Below, one piece after another: positions 34,689-44,112 of a stretch of 64,000 nt of DNA (position 1 is the stretch's first letter; each line of letters starts with the position of its first letter). The stretch comes from JAAUTT01 sp963846585 (GTDB lineage Bacteria > Bacteroidota > Bacteroidia > Bacteroidales > JAAUTT01). A model generated the notes under the pieces. It saw only the letters and a list, made by a program, of their open reading frames with translations, was not told where the DNA came from and did no database searches. Location: assembly GCA_963846585.1 (NCBI GenBank), contig CAWJWO010000015.1, positions 1-64,000 on the forward strand, in the 5' to 3' direction. Both the position numbers and the translations under genes were made by a program.

Positions 34689-35492
34689 ATGAAATACAAT
34701 ATAAGCCGGCCAAAGATTGTAATGATAGGTGCAGGGAATGTTGCCTTCCAATATTCTATTGCACTCCAATCTGCAGGTTTTAATATTGTACAGGTATATA
34801 GCAGAACAACAGAGTCTGCCGAAAAATTAGCAAACAAGGTTAATGCCAGGGCTATTGCCAGTATTGGTAAAATCGATAAGGGATCGGATTTATTTATATT
34901 TGCAGTTAGTGACAGTGTATTATTTGAAATAATCAGCAGGATTAAATTTTCCGGTCAGCTTGCTCTCCATACATCCGGATCAGTTCCTATAGATGTATTT
35001 GCCGGGAAAGCCCAAAATTACGGTGTTATTTATCCATTACAGGCATTATCCAGATTCCGTATAGCCAATATGCAGGAAGTTCCTTTGCTTATTGAAGCTA
35101 ATTCATCTAAAAACCTGTCAAATTTAAAATCAATTGCTAAAGCAATATCTTCAAATGTAATACTTTCAGATTCATTTCAAAGAAGACAAATACACCTGGC
35201 AGCAGTTTTTGCTTCCAATTTTACTAATCATATGTATGTAATTGCTCATGAATTGTTGAAAAAATCAGGATTTTCCTATCAAATTCTAAAACCTTTAATA
35301 ATAGAAACAGCATTAAAAGCTATGGAGTTTGACAATCCTATGGCTGCCCAAACCGGACCGGCAATTAGGATGGACCAGAATATAATTGAAAAACACGAAG
35401 AAATGCTTTCAGACAATAAGGATCTTCAAACAATTTATAAACTGATTTCAAAACATATAGCTGTGGTGCATGGTAAATATGTGATTAAGTGA
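34689..35492 (+). CDS. Rossmann-fold and DUF2520 domain protein
   Basis: A 267-residue protein with an N-terminal NAD(P)-binding Rossmann fold (MIGAGNVAFQYSIALQSAGF, VYSRTTESAEKLA) and a helical C-terminal DUF2520 domain (AAVFASNFTNHMYVIA). It is related to F420/NADP oxidoreductases and pantoate-type dehydrogenases, but its reaction is not established. It is the first of a same-strand run with ubiA-like and maf genes, separated by repeat-rich gaps. Confidence 0.85.
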   Translation: MKYNISRPKIVMIGAGNVAFQYSIALQSAGFNIVQVYSRTTESAEKLANKVNARAIASIGKIDKGSDLFIFAVSDSVLFEIISRIKFSGQLALHTSGSVPIDVFAGKAQNYGVIYPLQALSRFRIANMQEVPLLIEANSSKNLSNLKSIAKAISSNVILSDSFQRRQIHLAAVFASNFTNHMYVIAHELLKKSGFSYQILKPLIIETALKAMEFDNPMAAQTGPAIRMDQNIIEKHEEMLSDNKDLQTIYKLISKHIAVVHGKYVIK

Positions 35493-35644
35493 TGAAGTAA
35501 AAAAGGACATGGGACGTGGGACGTGAAGACATACAGCCTGCAACCTGCACATATTAATTAACATATAAACCTTATAAACCTTATAAACGCACAAATTATT
35601 AAACTTATTTTCAAATTTTCAAATTTGCACATTTTCAAATTAAT
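35493..35644. repeat. Gap with GGGACGT, AACCTGC and TTATAAACC words
   Basis: Contains GGGACGT twice, CCTGCAACCTGCAC, and repeated CTTATAAAC words. No gene. Confidence 0.6.
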
Positions 35645-36628
35645 ATGTATTTCCTTCGTCTTATACGATTTGCAAATTTAATGATCATCATTCTTACGAT
35701 GGTGCTCATGCGTTATTGTATTATTCAGCCTATACTTGGCATATTCAATTTATCGCTCGAATTTCCGTTTTTGTGTTTTTTAGGTTTGGTTGCATCGGTA
35801 GTTTTAATAGCTGCCTCAGGATACCTCATTAACGATTATTTCGATGTACAGGCCGATAGTGTAAACCGTCCGGGTAAAGTTATAATAGGAAAATATATTA
35901 AACAGCGTGTTGCTTATAATATTTACTATATAATGAATATTTGTGCTATAGTAATTTCATTTTACATATCATTTAAAATAAACAACCTTGCATTATTTAT
36001 TATTTTTCCCGTTACTGCCGGATTATTATGGTTTTATTCTACCACTTATAAACGCCAGTTTTTAATTGGAAATATACTGGTTTCATTAATTGTCGCCAGT
36101 GTACCGTTTTTAGTAGCGTTATTTGATATTATCCCCGTAATAAAAAATAACCATGAATATTTAATGACTTACAATATTAATTTTAACGTAATATTCACAT
36201 GGATTGGGGCATTCGCCTTATTTGCCTTTCTAATTAACCTCATACGCGAAATAATTAAGGATGCTGAAGATTTTGCCGGCGATATGCTTAATGGACGGAA
36301 TACATTACCTATTAGGTTTGGTTTAAAGTGGGCAAAAATAATCACTTCAAGCCTTACTGCATTAATTATAATAGGATTAGGATGGATTTTTATTAAATAT
36401 TTAAGTTTTACTTATATTTACGATTCTATTGGCACAGAATCTGATAAACAGTTCGATATTTTAACTTTTATGTATTTCATATTATTGATATTTATTCCGC
36501 TTTTAATCTTTGAATATATTGTATTAAAAGCCACAGAAAGAAAACAATATACTAATGCATCCAAAATACTTAAACTGGTGATGATAACCGGGATATTGTT
36601 TGCAGTTGTTGTGAAGCTCAAGATTTAA
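35645..36628 (+). CDS. UbiA family prenyltransferase
   Basis: A 327-residue integral membrane prenyltransferase with eight or nine membrane segments. The two aspartate-rich motifs that bind the prenyl diphosphate are NDYFDVQADSVNRPGK (about residue 62) and EIIKDAEDFAGDMLNGRNT (about 200). Homologues in the phylum are annotated as geranylgeranylglycerol-phosphate geranylgeranyltransferases, but the acceptor substrate cannot be read from the sequence. Confidence 0.88.
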   Translation: MYFLRLIRFANLMIIILTMVLMRYCIIQPILGIFNLSLEFPFLCFLGLVASVVLIAASGYLINDYFDVQADSVNRPGKVIIGKYIKQRVAYNIYYIMNICAIVISFYISFKINNLALFIIFPVTAGLLWFYSTTYKRQFLIGNILVSLIVASVPFLVALFDIIPVIKNNHEYLMTYNINFNVIFTWIGAFALFAFLINLIREIIKDAEDFAGDMLNGRNTLPIRFGLKWAKIITSSLTALIIIGLGWIFIKYLSFTYIYDSIGTESDKQFDILTFMYFILLIFIPLLIFEYIVLKATERKQYTNASKILKLVMITGILFAVVVKLKI

Positions 36629-36766
36629 GATTCAAAGATTTAAGATTTAAGATTCTAGATTAGTGATTTAAGATTTAATAAGTTTTACTTTGGAAGGAAT
36701 TCCTAAATCTTAAATCTTAAATCTAGAATCTAGAATCTAGAATCTAGAATCTAGAATCTAGAATCA
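36620..36766. repeat. Inverted heptamer arrays (GATTTAA / CTAGAAT)
   Basis: The left half has AAGATTTAAGATTTAAGATTC words; the right half (36703-36764) has TAAATCTTAAATC followed by about six tandem CTAGAAT units. The left words are the reverse complement of the right ones, so the region could fold into a long hairpin between ubiA-like and maf. Confidence 0.75.
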
Positions 36767-36810
36767 ATTCTTCTACCTTCTTATTAACTTAATCACTAAC
36801 AACTAACGAC

Positions 36811-37398
36811 TTGTTAAATTTTGAAAATACAAAATTACTGCTGGCATCACAATCTCCCAGGCGCAGGTCTTTATTGAAGGATATTGGTTTCCCTGTTAAA
36901 ATTGTAAAGTCACCTGATATTGACGAGATATACCCGGAAAATCTGTCAGGACGTGAAATACCTGAATATCTGGCCCGCTTAAAATCAGGTTGCTATTCTG
37001 GTAAAATGGACGAACATTCAATCCTTATTACTGCTGATACTATTGTTTGGTTTGACAATCATGTGACAGGCAAGCCAAATGGACGAGACGAGGCAATTGA
37101 AATGCTTAATCAACTATCTGGCCGCAAACATCAGGTATTTACAGGAGTATGTTTAAAGTACCGCAATAAATACAATCTGTTTTGCGAAGAAACTAAAGTT
37201 TATTTCAGAATCCTTACTGAAGAAGAGATAATTTATTATGTTGACAATTACCATCCATACGATAAAGCAGGAGCTTATGGTGTCCAGGAATGGATTGGTT
37301 ACACAGGAGTGGAACGCATAGAAGGTTCATATTCAAATGTAATGGGTCTACCGACACATCGGGTTTATGCGGAAATTTGTAAAATGATTACAATGTAA
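36811..37398 (+). CDS. maf: Maf-like nucleotide pyrophosphatase
   Basis: A 195-residue Maf protein, which hydrolyses non-canonical or pyrimidine nucleoside triphosphates. Family motifs are LLASQSPRRRSLLKDIG at the N-terminus, ITADTIVWFDN in the middle, and YDKAGAYGVQEW plus IEGSYSNVMGLP near the end. A TTG start at 36811 is the only one that includes the N-terminal motif. Confidence 0.92.
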   Translation: MLNFENTKLLLASQSPRRRSLLKDIGFPVKIVKSPDIDEIYPENLSGREIPEYLARLKSGCYSGKMDEHSILITADTIVWFDNHVTGKPNGRDEAIEMLNQLSGRKHQVFTGVCLKYRNKYNLFCEETKVYFRILTEEEIIYYVDNYHPYDKAGAYGVQEWIGYTGVERIEGSYSNVMGLPTHRVYAEICKMITM

Positions 37399-37484
37399 AA
37401 CATAATTACATATATCAAATAAAAGTTATTTCCAAAATCTTAAATCTTAAATCCAAGAATCTTAAATCGCTCAAAATCTTAAAT

Positions 37485-38723
37485 CTATTTAAATTTCTGA
37501 AGTATATCTTTTACAGCATCCTTACAAATCATAAAATCCATCATTTTCAGCTTGACATAATCCTCATGGAAGAAATAATACCCAAACTCAGGGGCCAGTT
37601 GATCATTATTCCTGGAGCCTGAACCGGAATCCTTTATTAAAAACCAGTATTTTCCATCCTTCTGACAATAACCTATCAAATGCATTCCGTGGTCATCAGT
37701 AGTGGTTCCGTTGCTGAAACGGAACTGCCGGGCATCATCGCCTATATATGCCGAAGGGATATCCCAGTCAGGAATCTGGGCGGCCTGTGTTGTTTTTGAA
37801 AATCCCGGTTCCGATATATCTCCTCCAATTGCCATTGTAAATCCATTTGTAATAGATTTTTTTATGATTTCCATGAACACATCGAGCGGAACGTTATAGT
37901 AATCCTTACTATGCCACCAGTTATCAGGAACTTTATATTCAACTTTTTGCCAGAATGGTTCCTGTTTGCAGGAAAGGATATCAATGTAATCATCAGGATT
38001 TAATTTAAGATAGTCCTTCAAATAGGTATGCGGTGTATAATCTTTTCCATCAGCTTTAAAACTGGCCGGAGGTACACCCATATATTTATTCATAATTTCT
38101 TTAATAGTCCTTATTACCCAGTCTTCATTCCATGAATGCATAGCTTTAACTGATTTTAAAAATGAATCCATTTCATTAAACATAGCTTCGTGGGTATAGA
38201 ATTTTCTTCCTTCAGTCAAACCTGTATAAACATTTAAAGGCATAACGCCATACATGTTATATATCCTGGTTACTGCATCGGCTTCTGATCCTTCTGAAAA
38301 AGCTGATTCCCCAAGTTCCCTGACAAAACGGCGGGCCTTCTCAATGTATTCACAATATACAGTGTACATTTCTGATAATCTAACTTCTTTATTATAAATC
38401 CGTTTTATTTCGGATTCGAAAAATGAAGTAGTCGAAAAACACCAGCATGTACCGGTGTTACCTTGTGAAATTGTGGGATTATGCCATAAAGTCTTATAAT
38501 TAACAAATTTCCGAGGGATATCAGTTGTGTCCTGCACCATCAAAAACCTTATGGAAGTTTCCGGCTTCTTTAAACTATCGTTAACTGAATTAACATCTTT
38601 TAATATTACATTCTGAAAATATCCTGGTTCAGGTTTTTTAAATTCAGATTTATCCTTTGTTTGGGCAAATGAACAGGCAGTAACTAAAGTTAATCCTACT
38701 GAAAGAAATAATTTTGAATCCAT
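37485..38723 (-). CDS. C1B (bleomycin hydrolase-like) cysteine peptidase, secreted
   Basis: A 412-residue papain-fold peptidase with a signal peptide (LVTACSFAQ). The catalytic cysteine is in QGNTGTCWCFSTTSFFE and the histidine in TTDDHGMHLIGY. Where papain-like enzymes usually have the catalytic asparagine (KNSW), this protein reads LIKDSGSGSRN, so an aspartate takes that place. Length and order of motifs match bleomycin hydrolase/aminopeptidase C relatives, but those are mostly cytoplasmic. The target could be oligopeptides in the periplasm. Confidence 0.85.
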   Translation of the reverse strand: MDSKLFLSVGLTLVTACSFAQTKDKSEFKKPEPGYFQNVILKDVNSVNDSLKKPETSIRFLMVQDTTDIPRKFVNYKTLWHNPTISQGNTGTCWCFSTTSFFESEIKRIYNKEVRLSEMYTVYCEYIEKARRFVRELGESAFSEGSEADAVTRIYNMYGVMPLNVYTGLTEGRKFYTHEAMFNEMDSFLKSVKAMHSWNEDWVIRTIKEIMNKYMGVPPASFKADGKDYTPHTYLKDYLKLNPDDYIDILSCKQEPFWQKVEYKVPDNWWHSKDYYNVPLDVFMEIIKKSITNGFTMAIGGDISEPGFSKTTQAAQIPDWDIPSAYIGDDARQFRFSNGTTTDDHGMHLIGYCQKDGKYWFLIKDSGSGSRNNDQLAPEFGYYFFHEDYVKLKMMDFMICKDAVKDILQKFK

Positions 38724-38759
38724 AAGTAAATATTTTAATTATTAGACACTTAGTTTAAT

Positions 38760-39467
38760 TTATAATGAAGGAGAATTAAGTGCCCAACTTGCTTCAAGTA
38801 CACCTTTTTCTATTGTCAGCCGGCTTACTATCCTTTCAATTGTTTTATCCTGTTTTTCAGAAGACATAATTTCTGCAGTAATAACAGATTTTATTCCAGC
38901 TTCAATATCATCAGTGCTTTTAAGTGACCGTATCATCAAACTCTCCTCCATATGCAACTCCTGCATCAATAAAACCCTGATATGATTTTCCGCCTCTTTT
39001 CTTGTTTTTAATATAAGCTCATATCGTTCTATGGTTTCTTCTGCTTTTAATGAAGAAGATTTAATTAATTTAACCTCTAACGGGCGCAGTACCAAATGTG
39101 ATACTACAATAAATATTGCAGAAATGGTGGCCTGAACATAAAGTCCTATGCCTGCCAGAGTTCCTACAGCAGCTGAACACCAAATCGTTGCAGCTGTATT
39201 TAAACCCATCACCGTAAATCCATGCCTCATGATTACCCCTGCACCCAAAAAACCGATCCCGGTTACAATTTGTCCGGCTATTCTTGTGAGATCAACGGTG
39301 CTACCGTGAATGGAAGCAGACGCTAACATAAAAGCAGCAGAACCCAACGAAACCAATGTATTTGTCTTAAGCCCTGCATTTTTCTGACGCCATTGGCGTT
39401 CAAAGCCGACAAGGGCGCCCAAAACAATTGCTAATGATAACCGAAGGACAAATTCTGTTACAGCCAT
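38760..39467 (-). CDS. MgtC/SapB family membrane protein
   Basis: A 235-residue protein with the MgtC membrane domain (about 1-135; GALVGFERQWRQKNAGLKT, GFLGAGVIMRHG, NTAATIWCSAAVG) and a C-terminal soluble domain of about 90 residues. MgtC proteins help bacteria live at low magnesium; the broader family role is unclear. It is 37 bases upstream of the peptidase gene on the same strand and may share its transcript. Confidence 0.9.
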   Translation of the reverse strand: MAVTEFVLRLSLAIVLGALVGFERQWRQKNAGLKTNTLVSLGSAAFMLASASIHGSTVDLTRIAGQIVTGIGFLGAGVIMRHGFTVMGLNTAATIWCSAAVGTLAGIGLYVQATISAIFIVVSHLVLRPLEVKLIKSSSLKAEETIERYELILKTRKEAENHIRVLLMQELHMEESLMIRSLKSTDDIEAGIKSVITAEIMSSEKQDKTIERIVSRLTIEKGVLEASWALNSPSL

Positions 39468-39654
39468 AAAAAAATAGTTGTTAGTTGCTGAATATAAGTG
39501 ATTAAGTGATTAAGTGATTAAGTATATACTAGATATCATAAACCTTATAAACGCATAAACTTATAAACATATAAACAAATATATAAAAATTCATTCAACC
39601 TTAATTATATAATAATTTTGGTATATTATCTTTATTGAATAAAATTACATTAAA

Positions 39655-41031
39655 ATGGAAACAATTTTATTGTTGATTATATGTGGTTTGTTAATTATTG
39701 AATTTTTATTTCTGATTATTCTTCGGGGAAATAAAAAAAGTGATTTTCCTCAATTACAAGGTAAAATAACTGAATTGCAATCTACCCTGACCAAATTAGA
39801 ATCAACCCTGCGGGAGGAATTTAAAATCAACCGTGAGGAAAATACAACAAATACAAAAGATAACCGCCTTGAGCTCTCCAAAAATATTTCAGATTTCTCA
39901 GGTTCCAATATTCTTCAGCTTGAAAAAATTAATAACCAGGCAAAGGAAGATAACAGGTTAATGCGTGAATCACTTGTAAAAGCATTCAAAGAATTTCAGG
40001 AAACCTTCGATAAAAACGTGAATTCATTTAATGAATTGCAAAAAGAAAAATTTGGCCAGTTAGAATCAAGGCAGAATGAAATGGTTAAAAATACTGAAGC
40101 CAAATTGGAAACTATAAGGACAACAGTAGAAGAAAAACTGGAGAAAACTTTAAGCGACAGGTTAGGTCAAAGCTTTGAGACTGTCGGTAAACAACTAATA
40201 GAAGTTCAAAAAGGACTTGGAGAAATGCAGACACTTGCCCAGGATGTAGGTGGCCTTAAAAAAGTGCTTAGCAATGTAAAAATGAGAGGTGGCATAGGGG
40301 AAGTGCAACTATCAATGTTACTTGAACAAATATTGGCACCGGAACAGTACCAGGCTAATGTTAAAACTAATCCGGGCAGTAATGATTTGGTTGAGTTTGC
40401 AATTAAACTCCCGGGGCGTGATGATAATAATACACAGGTATGGCTGCCTGTAGATGCCAAATTCCCAAAAGACGTGTACGAACAATTACAAAATGCATAT
40501 GATATTGGCGATATTGCACAGATAGAAACAGCCCAGAAAAATCTCGATACCACAATCAGGAATATGGCAAAGGATATTAGCACTAAATATATCGACCCTC
40601 CTCATACTACTGATTTTGGAATAATGTTTTTACCTTTTGAAGGTATTTATGCCGAGGTTGTGCGCAAAGCAAGTTTACTTGAAGATTTACAGAAAAACTA
40701 CAAGATAGTGGTTACAGGCCCAACTACGCTGGCTGCAATCCTCAACAGCCTGCAAATGGGCTTCAGAACCCTTGCCATACAAAAACGTACTGGCGAAGTA
40801 TGGCAAATACTCGGAGCTGTCAAAAAAGAATTTGAAAGCTTTGGCGGCCTTATGCAAAAAGCTCAAAATAATATACAGACCGGCCTAAACCAATTAGACG
40901 ATGTTATAGGAAAAAGAACCAAAGCAATACAGCGCAGGCTCAGGAGTGTGGAATCCCTGAATGAATCGGATGCAAAATTAATATTACCGGAACTTTCGGA
41001 GTCGGAGATTGAGGAAGAGGGGGAAATATAG
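39655..41031 (+). CDS. rmuC: DNA recombination protein RmuC
   Basis: A 458-residue protein with an N-terminal membrane anchor (residues 3-23), a long coiled coil (about 30-190) and the RmuC nuclease-like core with GGIGEVQLSMLLEQIL, VWLPVDAKFPKDVYEQL (a PD-(D/E)xK type site) and GPTTLAAILNSLQMGF. RmuC limits inversions at short inverted repeats in E. coli, which is of interest in a genome so rich in short repeats. It stands alone between opposed genes. Confidence 0.92.
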   Translation: METILLLIICGLLIIEFLFLIILRGNKKSDFPQLQGKITELQSTLTKLESTLREEFKINREENTTNTKDNRLELSKNISDFSGSNILQLEKINNQAKEDNRLMRESLVKAFKEFQETFDKNVNSFNELQKEKFGQLESRQNEMVKNTEAKLETIRTTVEEKLEKTLSDRLGQSFETVGKQLIEVQKGLGEMQTLAQDVGGLKKVLSNVKMRGGIGEVQLSMLLEQILAPEQYQANVKTNPGSNDLVEFAIKLPGRDDNNTQVWLPVDAKFPKDVYEQLQNAYDIGDIAQIETAQKNLDTTIRNMAKDISTKYIDPPHTTDFGIMFLPFEGIYAEVVRKASLLEDLQKNYKIVVTGPTTLAAILNSLQMGFRTLAIQKRTGEVWQILGAVKKEFESFGGLMQKAQNNIQTGLNQLDDVIGKRTKAIQRRLRSVESLNESDAKLILPELSESEIEEEGEI

Positions 41032-41075
41032 TTGTTGGTTGCTTGTTGTAAGTTTTTTGGTAATGTAATATAATA

Positions 41076-41441
41076 TTATAAACGATTGTTCTGTGAAGTT
41101 TTAATTCTTAATCCCCTTTTGGATAATACTGAAAAATTATTTTCAAGTTTAACATGATGTTTTTCAATAATATCCGGTACAATATTAATCTGATCTTTGC
41201 GAGGTATATCACTTAAACGAATTAATAAAATCCCTTTATGTTCATGTTTTAGCCTGTATGTTAATTCTCCAAAATCTTTGTCTTCAGTAATAAGCAAGCC
41301 CTGATTTTCTATTGCTATTTTTAATACTTCCGTATCATTAATTCCTGAAAAATCCTCATATATTGAAATTACATTAACTCCTTTTTGCCTTAATCGAATT
41401 ATTATTCCAAAATCTAAGCTTTCATCTGCAACAATAGTCAT
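41076..41441 (-). CDS. DUF5615 PIN-like protein, putative toxin
   Basis: A 121-residue PIN-like protein with acidic residues in the positions expected for metal binding: ADESLDFGI near the start, NDTEVLKIA, and ITEDKDFGEL in the middle. DUF5615 proteins pair with DUF433 proteins in putative toxin-antitoxin modules; this one begins 1 base after the stop of the DUF433 gene. Nuclease activity is inferred only from the fold. Confidence 0.85.
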   Translation of the reverse strand: MTIVADESLDFGIIIRLRQKGVNVISIYEDFSGINDTEVLKIAIENQGLLITEDKDFGELTYRLKHEHKGILLIRLSDIPRKDQINIVPDIIEKHHVKLENNFSVLSKRGLRIKTSQNNRL

Positions 41442-41442
41442 A

Positions 41443-41676
41443 TTATGAAGCTTTTGAAAATACGATTTCGTTTTTAATTGAATCTGCTGCGAATAAAAGA
41501 CATGCAGTTATATCATCTTTCGTTATTTTAGGATATGCATCAATTAAATCTTCAATAGTATCGCCAATTGCCAATTTCTCCAGTATTAAATCAACTGGTA
41601 TACGTGTATTGATTATAACAGGTTTACCAAACAATTTTTCAGGATTAGATTCTATATGTAATGTCCAATCAATCAT
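41443..41676 (-). CDS. DUF433 protein, putative antitoxin
   Basis: A 77-residue DUF433 protein, with the winged-helix-like pattern GKPVIINTRIPVDLILEKLA and DLIDAYPKITKDDI. I start it at the ATG at 41676 (MIDWTLHIE); the open frame to 41721 adds 15 residues outside the domain. It is the first gene of the two-gene cassette with the DUF5615 protein and probably neutralises and represses it. Confidence 0.85.
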   Translation of the reverse strand: MIDWTLHIESNPEKLFGKPVIINTRIPVDLILEKLAIGDTIEDLIDAYPKITKDDITACLLFAADSIKNEIVFSKAS

Positions 41677-41759
41677 AATCTTTTTTATTTCAAAATTACC
41701 AATAATCTTAATTAATAACAAGTTTCTGTATTAAATTGCACAGAAAAATGCTCTAAACA

Positions 41760-42173
41760 CTAATTTGAAAGTTTAATATCTATTAAGGTTTTTATATCGT
41801 CAATAACCGAATTATCCAAAACATCAATCCTTATCCCCCGGCCTTCAGCATAAACCCTTGCAGCAGAAAGCTCTGTTTTAATAGCATTTGCAATATTACT
41901 TTGCATAATTATATCTGTTGCTTTTTGTCCAAATACAAAGGCTGCTTTGAAGTATTTGTCCCTTGGCAAAAAATAAATTATTGCCCTTTTTTTATCTTTC
42001 ATCCTGAAACTCCACCCATTATTTGTATAATTCCACTCATCTATTGAATTTGGATATTTTAAAGTCACGTAATCCTTAATATTTTTCCATATTTCATAGG
42101 TATTACCCAATGATTTAGTCAAATCACTATTATCAGGCATCTCCTCTTTGTTAATAAATATGCTTTGTTCCAT
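41760..42173 (-). CDS. DUF3788 family protein
   Basis: A 137-residue cytoplasmic protein matching DUF3788: WSFRMKDKKRAIIYFLPRD and YFKAAFVFGQKAT in the middle and EGRGIRIDV near the end. Its function is not known. It lies 84 bases upstream of the DUF433 gene on the same strand, but the gap makes a shared transcript uncertain. Confidence 0.8.
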   Translation of the reverse strand: MEQSIFINKEEMPDNSDLTKSLGNTYEIWKNIKDYVTLKYPNSIDEWNYTNNGWSFRMKDKKRAIIYFLPRDKYFKAAFVFGQKATDIIMQSNIANAIKTELSAARVYAEGRGIRIDVLDNSVIDDIKTLIDIKLSN

Positions 42174-42230
42174 ATCACTTAATCACCTATTTTTTTTTAT
42201 TGCTTACGACTTACGGCTTACGACTAAAAC

Positions 42231-42932
42231 CTAAATTCCGATCATAAAAATCGCAGGGCGTTTATGTAATTCCGGTACTTTTTCCTTCCATTTTTTTATT
42301 GATTTGCACCGGATAAATTCCGTTTCCAAATTAATATCTGCAGCTATGCCCAGCATGGTATCAGGTAAACATGTGTTTACCATATCTTCCATAAGCTGCA
42401 TATTTCTGTACGGTGCTTCAATAAATATCTGGGTTTGATTCTCAGTTATAGCCCTTTTTTCATAAAACCTTATCTTTTGGATGCGTTCAGGGTTCTTTAC
42501 CGGTAAATATCCGTTAAATGCAAAATTTTGTCCGTTCAAACCTGATCCCATTAATGCTAAAAGTATGGATGAAGGGCCAATCAGGGGGATTACCCTGATC
42601 CCCCTGGAATGTGCAATTCTTACAATTTCTGCGCCGGGATCAGCTACTGCAGGTACACCGGCATCAGATACAACCCCTATATCATACTCTTTTGCAGGAG
42701 AAAGAAAGCCTGAAATTTCCTCAGGCGAAGTGTGTTCGTTTAATGTATAAAAAGTTAATGTATCAACCGGATTTTCAATACCTGCTTTTAATAAAAATCT
42801 TCTGGCTGTGCGTACATCCTCCACAATAAAAAAATGCAGCGATTTTATTATTTTAAGTACATTTCCGGGAAGAAGTTCCCCCGGATTTCCGTCCCCAAGT
42901 AAATTTGGAATTAAATAAAGTTTGCCTTTCAA
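42231..42932 (-). CDS. RsmI-like SAM-dependent methyltransferase
   Basis: A 233-residue tetrapyrrole-methylase-fold enzyme related to RsmI, which methylates the 2'-O of C1402 in 16S rRNA. Motifs are VEDVRTARRFL, DIGVVSDAGVPAVADPGAE, and IEAPYRNMQLMEDM. The Bacteroidota form is shorter than E. coli RsmI (about 286) and lacks the C-terminal extra domain, and some phylum members also have a second RsmI, so the exact substrate is not certain. Confidence 0.85.
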   Translation of the reverse strand: MKGKLYLIPNLLGDGNPGELLPGNVLKIIKSLHFFIVEDVRTARRFLLKAGIENPVDTLTFYTLNEHTSPEEISGFLSPAKEYDIGVVSDAGVPAVADPGAEIVRIAHSRGIRVIPLIGPSSILLALMGSGLNGQNFAFNGYLPVKNPERIQKIRFYEKRAITENQTQIFIEAPYRNMQLMEDMVNTCLPDTMLGIAADINLETEFIRCKSIKKWKEKVPELHKRPAIFMIGI

Positions 42933-42981
42933 TTGAAGATGAATTATTTAAATCACAACCTGTCAATTATTCCCTAAATGA

Positions 42982-43959
42982 TTATACTTTTTCTATCGCT
43001 TTCAGAATATATTTTGCCCTGGCAACATCAGTATGATATAGCATTGCCTTTTGGTGAGCTCTTCCTGCAATTTGTTCACGGAGTTCTTCGTTTTTTAGAT
43101 AGAAATTGCAGAGATCTTCCAAATCACTTAAGTCATTTTTAAAATAAACTATTTCCTTGTCCTCTATAAAATCATTTGGAATTAAAATGTCCAAACGTTG
43201 TGACAGCATGAAACGTTGTAAACCCAAAATTTCCCAATACCTTAGCGTATCCCAGCCAGCTCCGCGCAGGTTCAGTAAAATGCGGCTACGTATTAATTCT
43301 TTAAAGTATTTTTTTCCTTTTCGTTTATATTTTCTAAAGTTCTGATTTAGTACAGTCCCATTTTGTAAGCAATCGAAGTGACTTTCTAAAAAATGAAGTG
43401 CTTGTGTACGAATAGGATGGGACTCAACTGCCCAAAAACACACATCATATTTAAAAGGTAATATTGGAATATTGGAATATAAATTCGCGTTTATTGAAAA
43501 AGGCAATGGATGTATATTTTTGTTATACCTGGTATTTTTTAATAATTCCCGCTTAAAGATAATATCAAATGGTCGTTTATCGTTTACCCTTTGGTATATA
43601 TCATTATTATTGAGCCTTTTCAAATCACCTCCAATTTCAGGCCAGTCTCCGCCATCAATAAATATTGTTTTTACTGAAGGTTTAATTTTTGGAATTATAC
43701 TTTCGTAAAATTCAAAACATATCGGTTTTGCAGCTGGTACAATCACACAATCAACATCCCTGAAATAAAACCTTTTAAAAAACCCCGGATCAAATCCGGC
43801 GTAACCAATATTCCTTGGATATTTCCTGATAGGAAGCAAATAATGAGGATTTACAGAATATTCATATATATTTTTTCGTCCCAGCACTTTCACCAAACCA
43901 CAGAAGGTAAGATCTTGCAAATAATCAAATTCAGATGTACCCAGAAACAAAATTTTCAT
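42982..43959 (-). CDS. Glycosyltransferase (CgeB-like, GT-B)
   Basis: A 325-residue protein with a GT-B appearance. The C-terminal half has SRILLNLRGAGWDTLRYWEI, QRLDILIPNDF and LCNFYLKNEELREQIAGRAH, the pattern of CgeB-type group 1 glycosyltransferases. The N-terminal half (MKILFLGTSEFDYLQD) would bind the acceptor. Donor and acceptor are unknown. It is divergent from the O-antigen ligase gene with about 150 bases between, and both are likely to act in surface glycan assembly. Confidence 0.75.
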   Translation of the reverse strand: MKILFLGTSEFDYLQDLTFCGLVKVLGRKNIYEYSVNPHYLLPIRKYPRNIGYAGFDPGFFKRFYFRDVDCVIVPAAKPICFEFYESIIPKIKPSVKTIFIDGGDWPEIGGDLKRLNNNDIYQRVNDKRPFDIIFKRELLKNTRYNKNIHPLPFSINANLYSNIPILPFKYDVCFWAVESHPIRTQALHFLESHFDCLQNGTVLNQNFRKYKRKGKKYFKELIRSRILLNLRGAGWDTLRYWEILGLQRFMLSQRLDILIPNDFIEDKEIVYFKNDLSDLEDLCNFYLKNEELREQIAGRAHQKAMLYHTDVARAKYILKAIEKV

Positions 43960-44112
43960 CGCATTATTTTAATAGTTTGGATTTGATAATTTCGGGTTTA
44001 ACAATAGCAAATATTTTGTCAACTTAAACCTGCTGAAAAATTTGATTTAAATATAAAAATATTTCCTGGAATCCTCGAAATATTAATATCATTAATATTT
44101 ATTTTGTAATAA

